This document shows positions 57,216 through 64,000 of a stretch of 64,000 bases of DNA, piece after piece. The notes under the pieces are model-generated. The model worked only from the letters and a program-made list of their open reading frames with translations. It did not search any database and was not told the DNA's origin. Source of the stretch: Anaeramoeba flamelloides (lineage: Eukaryota > Metamonada > Anaeramoebidae). The translations under genes were made by a program, and so were the position numbers. The stretch is taken from contig JANTQA010000023.1 in assembly GCA_027625915.1 (NCBI GenBank), positions 23,560,001-23,624,000 on the forward strand. The letters are read 5' to 3'. Within the stretch, counting starts at the first letter, position 1. Every line of letters begins with the position of its first letter.

Positions 57216-57796
57216 AAGTCAAAATAAGAAAGGAATATTGAAAGAAACTCCATTAAATGTTTCAACTAATAGCAGAAAATTAGAAAAATAATTTTCTTTG
57301 TAATTTATTATTTAATTTAGTGAAATGTTTTGTTTGAATTTTATAAATAGATCAAAAAAAAAATTGAATTACTAAAGTGGAACCTTTTTTTAAAAGAATT
57401 CCATAATTAATATTTTATATTTTAATTTATCTGAATTTGAATTTGTTTATTTATATTTATTATTTTACTTTTATTTTTGATTCTTTTCTTCTTCATTTTT
57501 TATTTATATTTATATTTTGATGGGTTAATGATTTACTTTATTTTTAAAATAAATTAAAAAAACTATTTAAATATAAAATTATTCAAAAAAAAAATATTAT
57601 TATGAATTTTTTTTTCTATTTTTAATCACTTTTTAACAGACTAATTAGGCTTGATACCATTTTTGATAAGTTAATATGAAGATTATATTTTTGATGATAA
57701 GTAATTTTTGTTTGATCAGGATAATTAAAGTTCACATTCTCATTCTTTTTGGAAAAAAAAACAAAAAAACAATTCTTTTTTATTTTATTGATAGAA
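57216..57796. other. 3' flank of the DH-PH-FYVE gene
   Basis: A+T-rich. The first 75 bases are less monotonous and likely 3' untranslated. No other feature. Confidence 0.5.
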
Positions 57797-57895
57797 GAAG
57801 TGTAAATTACACTCTAGATGTCCTTTTACTTAAATTTCCACAATGGTAATTTAATTGTAAAAACATATATTTCATGATTGTTCATGCGAAAGACA
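57797..57895 (-). mobile_element. 3'-end fragment of the same LINE family
   Basis: The minus strand contains 'aatttaagtaaaaggacat' and 'tagagtgtaatttacacttc', matching the LINE 3' end at 41665-41706 ('aatttaagtaaaagtgcac', 'tagagtgtaatctacacttc'). Upstream translation gives 'NNHEIYVFTIKL' against 'NNREIYDFTLKF' in the LINE, and 'GYVF' near the LINE 'WVCPS' position, so there is an internal gap. Only about 100 bp remain, with A-rich sequence after the end. Confidence 0.65.
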
Positions 57896-60432
57896 TACCC
57901 AATTTTTTTTATATTTAAATAGCAAAAGTAAAAAAATTGAATAGAGAAAAGGAAAAAAGAAAAAGAAAAGAAAAAAGAAATTTAAAGAGGGTTGGTAAGA
58001 AGCAATTGGTAAAAAAATCAAATAAAAAAAAATGCTATATTTAATTAAGGACTTCCAAAATCACAGTCTGTATACTTTTGGTTGAGTTAATTTTATAATT
58101 CGGTATTTGATCATGAATGTTCATTTGGTGATTGTTGTTTAAGTTGTTGTAATTTCTTTTTTTTTTTTTTTGATCTTATTTGCTTCACACCTTTGGTCAT
58201 TTTTAACCTATACTTTTTTGTTTTTCTAGTCAAGTTACTAATACTTTCATGTTTTATTATAACAGTATTAGCAAGTAACCACTTTATCTTTTTGCTTTTG
58301 TAACACTTCTAACCAATATAAAGAATATTCAGAGGGGGGGGGATGAAAAAAAAATAAAAACAATTCTTTTTTTGATTTAGTAGAATCAAATTAATTCATT
58401 TTTTATTTCAATTATTAATCTACAATTATTTTTAATTTAAATTATGTTATCCAAAGAACCACTAAATTGTAATATTTTAAATCAATTAATGTTTTTATGA
58501 AAAATTATTAAAAAGAATCTAAAATTTCTCAAAAAAAAAAAAAAAAATAAATATTGGAGGTTTTAGTTTTTCAATATATTAATTTTAAGTCATCTTTTCA
58601 TAATTATAATTTGTTTATGTTTTCTTTTTGCTAAAAATTATAACTTGGAAATGATATTAAAAATATATTTTTTTTAAATTGAGATTTGGTAAAAAATAAA
58701 AAATTATTTTTTTCGTTTTTTAAGTATTTTTTGAAAATTTCCCTTTTTTATGTTTTTTTAAGTGCTTGGAGGTAAAAGGAATAAAAAATAATTATAATAA
58801 TTAATATAATTTTCTTCATTCTATCTAAAAATTGACAAACTTGTGTGGAGCAGATTTAAAAAAAAAATAACTGAAAATAATTCATCTTGGCTGGGCTGAT
58901 TCATATGAAGGTGAAATGGTATATATAGATTTCTATTAAGAAAAATATTTTTCTAATTGTCGAAATTATGTGTCAAATTCTGTGATTTATATTTTTTTGA
59001 AATGGTAAGTACCTTTTTCGGATAAAAAATAATAATTAAAAAAAAACAATAAAAAAATAAAATAAAAAAAAATTCTTTTTATTCTTTTTGGATCATTAAA
59101 GCTAAATGAATTTTTGAATTTTTAATAATAATACTATAGGGAATTAACTCAACAAAAAAAAAAAAAAAAACATTGTATCTAGAATACTACATTTTACATG
59201 AAAAGTTAATATATGACCCCTTGAAAACTACCAAAATAAATGACCCCTTATGCTATAACAATAGATTTAGAAGACCATTTTTTTTAAAAAAAAAAAACTT
59301 GTTACATTTAACCTTGAGAAAATTCACATTTATTCTAAACATCTATACCTTTCACTTTTAATCTTTAATGACTTATTAAACAACACAACCACTTTAATCA
59401 AAAACAAAAAAAAAAAAAAGAAAAAAAAGAGAGAGAGAGGGAGAGATAGAGAGAGAAAACAATAATCTCAAAAATATTAGAATATTATTTAAGATCGTTT
59501 TTCGAGAAATACCCAATAGAATTATTCCTAGAAAATTGGTTATTTTTTGTCCTTTACACAAACTTATCTTTCAAAAAAAAAATAAATTAATAATTTAAAG
59601 AGAGTTAAAAAAAAAAAAATAACTTACTACATTTCCCAAATTTTTTTTTTTTTTTTTTTTTGGTGTGTGTGTGTGGGATATCAAAAGAAATATGAACCAA
59701 ATGAAAATTATTTAATAAATTGAATGATAAATAATTGGATTTATAGAATAATCATGTAAAGATTCAAGTAGAAAAACTTTCATTTTAAAATAAAGGTTGG
59801 TAAGTATCAGAATATTATAAAATAATCCAAAAGCCATCAAAACAAACTAAATTTCCACACAAAATATCCCATTCTTGAAATTTTTTCTGTTAAGGATTAT
59901 CTAAATAAATAATCTGAATTTCGAAACCAAAAATAATAAAATTTTGCACTTACTTTTTAAAAACCAAAAATAAAAAAAATCCTTCAGAACATTTTTGATA
60001 GGGGTGTTTTAAATAAAATATAATTATAAATGATTGAAAGGTATGGACGAAAGCAAATTCAAGTAAAAAAAAATAAAGAAACAAGAAATAATCAATAAAA
60101 AATACAATCTCCATATAATATCTGTCTCCAATAATAATGGATTTGAAGAATTTTCAAGAGATTTTTATTTTAGATCTCTTTCAATAAAATCAAAATTATT
60201 TTTCAAAAAAAATAACTACACAACCCAAACAAAAGTTAAAAAAAATATTAAAAATAATGAGCTATGAAGTGATTTATTAAAGATCTAGTTTATAATATTT
60301 TGTAAATAAATGAATATTTGGTATTTTATTGAAAAATTTAATCAAAATAAAAATCTAATTAATTAATATTTATTTTGAAAACATTCATAATACTTTTTTT
60401 ACGTTTTTAGTTTTCTTGTAAAATAATTACAT
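57896..60432. other. Gene-free stretch with simple-sequence tracts
   Basis: No gene supported; the frame 59173-59361 has no motif. It contains purine-rich sequence at 57940-57990, a run of ten G near 58333-58342, long A runs at 58530-58548, a GA-rich tract at 59402-59457, and a T tract followed by GT repeats at 59640-59675. Confidence 0.6.
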
Positions 60433-61069
60433 TTAAAATTTCATTTTATGTGGTAATTGTCCCTTTTGGAGTCGGAATCTTGCAGTTAAATACTCTTTGA
60501 GATATTGAACTTTTTTAATTGCTTCAATAACAGATTTATCAACTTCGTTTTGGATTTTTTGTTGTGATTCATTGAGACCAACTTTTTTAAGTTCTTGTTT
60601 TTTTGTGAAGAACTTTTCTTCTGTCTTTTCCCAGTTGTTAATAGGCTTCTTTGGGGTGAAGAATTTGTCATTGGTTGTTGTTGGTACTTCAAGTGCGTCG
60701 ATATCAACCTTTGTTTTTGTTGCGATCACATATTTTCTTTTGATTCTGGTTAAAGGAACACCATTTACTTGGTAAGGTCCTATAATGTTGCGGTTTTTTG
60801 TTTTTTTTTATTTTTTGTTTTTTTTGTTTTTTTGTTTTTTGTTTTTTGTTTTTTGTTTTTTTGTTTGTTGTTTCATTCAAATGGCGAATAAATAAAAAAA
60901 AAAAGGTTTTTTGTTTATTAAATTACTTTTTTTTTCTTTTTTTATTTTTTATTTATTTTTGTTTATGATGAAGACTTACCAGTGACCAAAAGTAATCCAG
61001 AAGAAAGTTGTTTTAAGAAGACAACTCTTTTCCCCTTAAATTTTCCAATTAATAAAATAAGAACAGTTC
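60433..61069 (-). CDS. RPL6: Ribosomal protein eL6 (RPL6), C-terminal part, two exons found
   Basis: A component of the large cytosolic ribosomal subunit. Exon 60980-61069 reads '[20 protein letters not shown]' and ends 'SSGLLLVTG'. After a GT-AG intron (60780-60979) the exon 60433-60779 reads '[20 protein letters not shown]', '[11 protein letters not shown]' and ends '[19 protein letters not shown]'. These match RPL6 ('GTVLILLTG', '[20 protein letters not shown]', 'RRTHQKFVIATSTKIDIS', 'FALTNGIYPHKLVF'). Exon phases agree at the junction (phase 1). An acceptor AG at 61070 shows at least one more upstream exon, coding the N-terminal basic region, but it was not found up to 63.6 kb. Either the exon is small and divergent or the upstream intron is very long. 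The poly-T-rich 200-nt intron contains the 'ttttttgtttttt' tract. Confidence 0.88.
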
Positions 61070-63635
61070 CTAAAAGTTTTTGTGATTATTTGAGAAAACA
61101 AAAATAAAAAAAAAGCAAGGTTGGTTTTTTTTTTACATTTATTTTCTTTTTATTTTTCATTTTGGTGATTAGAAAGAATTATAAGGAAAGATTTCAAACC
61201 TTTTGAAATTTTTGTTGACATTAATAATAAAATGAGTGAAGACTTAAATGATGAAAAAATGATTTTCGGATTCGAAATAAAATTTTTTAGCAACAAAATC
61301 ATGATTTGTATCATTTGTATTTTAAGTCTCGAAAAAATTAAGAGAGTATACTCTCCAGGTTTTGTGTTCTAGGTGGTGAGATTTCTTAAATAGGACTCTC
61401 AAAAATCAATAAGGGTTGACAATTTATCTTATCACGAAAGAATCAGCTATACTTGTGTCTTTCAGATTTGTTTGTTAGCCCGATCAAATACCAAATCAAA
61501 GCAATTTAATGAACAAGCATAGAAACAAAATGAAGTCTCTGATTATTTCAATATTTCTCAACAACAAAAATCCTTCAGAACTTTTTGGTAATTGGCCAAT
61601 CACTTTTTTTAAAATGAAAAAGTCGCGAAAATGAAAAGTAAGATCAATTAATAAAAGAAAAAATTAGTCAATAAAAACAAAAAGGGGAATTAAATACACA
61701 ACCAGTTTTTTTTTATACTACCTTTATTAAGGAGTTTTTCTGTGGTTGCATCAAATTAAAAATTTGTTGAAAAAAATTAACATTTTTTGAGGATCTCCAA
61801 AATCATTCTGATCGTGTTTTGATAATCAAGAAGATTAAAATTGTTTTTGTTGACTCTATCGAAAGTAATAAAATGGATTCTTCTTTGAAGTTTATTTGTT
61901 TCTTCTTTTAATTGATATGATTTTTATTTGCAGTAAGTTTACCATTTAAAAATGGTGTTTCGTTTTTTTTCAGAAATTAAACAATATTTTAACAATAAAA
62001 TTTGATTTTAAAAAGCTTTGGGTCATTTTTTGAAAGATTTAGACCATTACTATGAAATTACTCACCCTATTAAATTATCGTAAAATCTAAATATTATGAA
62101 TAAAAAAAAAAATTTTTCGATTATTTTAAAAAATAATATTATTTTTAATATCATCCATAAAGCGGACTCAATATGTTTATTAGCTCTAGTAGATAATAAA
62201 ACCATCTTTGAATCTTTAAAAAATTTCTAAATTTAAAAAAAAAGCTACCCGAAAATAAGAAAATTTTAAACTCCTCCCTTAAATTACAATAAAAAAAATA
62301 AATAAATTTATATTGAATTTTTATATATAATAAACACTTATTCGGAAAATATAAGGTCTTTCTTATAACTTTTCCAAATTTAAATTTTTAAAAAAGTGAA
62401 AATTTTTTCAGAATATAATCTCTTTGAAAGTTTTATATTTTAATAAAGTGGATACTAGAATTTTAACAGGGATCTAGAGGTTGGGGTGTGAAGAAAAGTA
62501 TCTTTCTAAAAGATTTATCACTTAATTAAAACATAAAACATTAAAAAAGTTTTAAATCAACAAAAACATAAAAAATATATTTGAATTTTTTAAAATGACT
62601 CAAAATCTATAAAAAATAAAATTTTACTTTTTTTGTTACTCAAAAAATAATTTGTGAATAAAAGATTTAAAAATTATTAAAATCAAATTCTGTTTTTTTT
62701 TTTTATGAATCAAAACTTTGAAAATCATAGCGTGCCACACTTATTAGAATGATGATTAATTTAAGTGATAATAAAATTTGTGATTCTTTAACAAAATTTC
62801 TAAAAAAAAGTTTAGAAATTAGGGCACATAGGAGAAAAGCAATTTTCTCTCTTCAAAAATAAAAAAAAAAAATAATAATGATGATTAATTAAATTACACT
62901 TATTCAAAACATATCCAACCAAACAAAAAACAATAAACAAGAATAAAAATTATCATTTTCCAAACACATGCAAACAACTTAAAAACTCTATTTTTTTTTT
63001 TTTCAAAATAAGTTGATCTACTTAAGTTGTAAAACAGCTCAATGAATATTCTCTCAACACATCACTTTTATGAATTTTGGGTTGGTTTATTACTCGGCTC
63101 ATAAAAAATTTGGTTCGTTATCAAAAGGATTTAATTGTAAATATTCAGCAATTATTACAGCAATTTTCCGAATATCCACAATTAAAAATCTTGTCAGCGG
63201 ATTATTTTCATGTCAGGTATTTTTTTCAATACTCTATTTGAGTGTTTTTTCGATAAAGAATCAAAATGTGAACTCTGGGTATAATATTTGAAAATCGCTT
63301 ATTTGCTATGAAAAAATAACTTTGGATAATTCTAAACAATAGTTTAATTCTAAAATTATAAAAAGTTTAATTTTAAGGAATAAATTTCATTTTTCTTTTT
63401 CTTTTTTTTTCAATAAATCTTTAAAATGAAGGATAAAAATTTAATTAAAAAAATATAAATTGAATTTTTTTTAATTTTCCTCAACAAATAAAGGATTTAA
63501 ATTTATTTTTGAACTTACTATAACACCAAGAGTTTATTATTTATGAGTTAAATTAATTCGTTTTTGGTAAAATCTAAAATTTTTATTTTTTAAAAAGATA
63601 AGAGAAAAGATAAAACATTTTTAAAAGAAATCAAT
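61070..63635. other. Spacer or long intron upstream of eL6
   Basis: Must contain the 5' exons of eL6 if that gene is complete. I searched the minus strand by eye for the conserved RYYP and TPG region and did not find it. A short plus-strand frame near 62096-62230 ('IIHKADSICLLALVDNKT') is protein-like but unassigned. The rest is A/T-rich. Confidence 0.45.
63042..63216 (+). CDS. Tentative first exons of an unassigned gene
   Basis: ATG at 63042 gives 'MNILSTHHFYEFW', ending at a GT. Removing a 47-nt GT-AG stretch (63081-63127) joins in phase to 'DLIVNIQQLLQQFSEYPQLK' and 'ILSADYFHV', ending at CAG before GTATTT. The composition (Gln/Leu amphipathic helix) is protein-like, unlike chance frames nearby. 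No further exons were found before the convergent uS3 gene at 63636, and no family is recognised. A competing frame (63070-63291) is less convincing. Confidence 0.22.
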
Positions 63636-64000
63636 CTAATTTTTTCCAGAAATAACTGGAAGGTCTTGGGCGTGTTTTCCAATATCTTTCGAGTCTTCTT
63701 TTGGTGGGAATACTGTGATAACATCTGGCTGTTCAACAGAAACGCCGATTTTGCCTTCTGGATCATATGGTTGCATGATTCTTACTTTGACACCAAACAT
63801 ACCTTGCTTCATCATGATGTGTCTAACGGCAATGTCAACCATGTCTTCTGCTGGTTTACCGGCCTTCAACATGTATCCGTCTCTGAATTTGACGCCTCTT
63901 GCTCTTTGTCCTCTAAGCTTTCCTGCAACAGTGATTTCAATACCTCTGGCTCCTCCTTCCATTGCGAATCTCATAGCACCATAACATGCTCTGAAAGGGT
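63636..64000 (-). CDS. RPS3: Ribosomal protein uS3 (RPS3), C-terminal part, runs off the window
   Basis: uS3 lines the mRNA entry site of the small ribosomal subunit. The visible frame reads, from the window edge, 'RACYGAMRFAMEGGARGIEI', 'TVAGKLRGQRARGVKFRDGY', 'VDIAVRHIMMKQGMFGVKVR' and 'IMQPYDPEGKIG', then an acidic tail ending 'DLPVISGKN' and TAG. Human RPS3 has 'GAKGCEVVVSGKLRGQRA', '[20 protein letters not shown]' and 'WDPTGKIG' at the same places. The 5' part, with the KH domain, lies beyond position 64000. Composition is less A+T-rich than flanks, as expected for a highly expressed gene. No intron in the visible part. Confidence 0.96.
   Translation of the reverse strand, partial: PFRACYGAMRFAMEGGARGIEITVAGKLRGQRARGVKFRDGYMLKAGKPAEDMVDIAVRHIMMKQGMFGVKVRIMQPYDPEGKIGVSVEQPDVITVFPPKEDSKDIGKHAQDLPVISGKN

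Noticed and set aside
59402-59457. GA-rich tract as a promoter or regulatory site
   Set aside because: Only simple-sequence character is visible, with no nearby gene start in either orientation.
1-64000. Bacterial or organellar origin of the window
   Set aside because: GT-AG introns, cytosolic ribosomal proteins, condensin, FYVE and Myb domains show nuclear eukaryotic DNA.

Overview
The window looks like nuclear DNA from a strongly A+T-rich, intron-bearing amoeboid protist. Gene content is eukaryotic: ribosomal proteins uS3 and eL6, condensin, a Myb-repeat protein, a Rho-GEF of DH-PH-FYVE type, a V-ATPase-assembly factor of the Rogdi/Rav2 family, FAD synthase and a mitochondrial-type porin. 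Introns are GT-AG and range from about 57 to more than 3000 nt. Several proteins carry K/E-rich, NQ or poly-N tracts. This style, together with B-box/coiled-coil and DH-PH-FYVE proteins, resembles Anaeramoeba-like metamonad amoebae. That assignment is an inference from general appearance, not a database match. TAA, TAG and TGA all end recognisable genes, so the standard code fits.

Layout. 1-13 kb: Rogdi/Rav2 (minus), a doubtful small OB-fold-like gene (plus), an intronless and less A+T-rich M20 metallopeptidase (plus), and a three-exon porin/VDAC (plus) whose long intron holds a miniature transposon. 13-22 kb: A+T-rich spacer around FAD synthase (minus), which is flanked by old direct repeats. 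22-27 kb: a condensin D-subunit C-terminal region (minus) with one in-frame TAA, and a Myb-repeat protein (minus). 27-37 kb: gene-poor and repeat-rich, with a foldback element, a second miniature-transposon copy and a minisatellite-like cluster. 37-42 kb: a LINE-type relic cut into segments by eight copies of a 201-bp, nearly fully palindromic, TA-flanked element. A ninth copy lies 1.7 kb upstream. 42-46 kb: a two-exon gene (minus) for two B-boxes, a coiled coil and seven tandem cysteine-free LCCL-like domains. 49.7-50.4 kb: a duplicated pair of strong hairpins. 51.5-57.2 kb: a five-exon DH-PH-FYVE gene (plus). 57.8 kb: a second LINE 3' fragment. 60-64 kb: eL6 (minus, 5' exons not found) and uS3 (minus, running off the window).

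The genes do not form an operon or an obvious pathway. They read as housekeeping and signalling genes embedded in a repeat-rich genome. The most unusual structures are the palindrome array in the LINE, the B-box/LCCL architecture, the duplicated hairpin doublet, and three genes (condensin, Myb, DH-PH-FYVE) that each carry a single frame problem.
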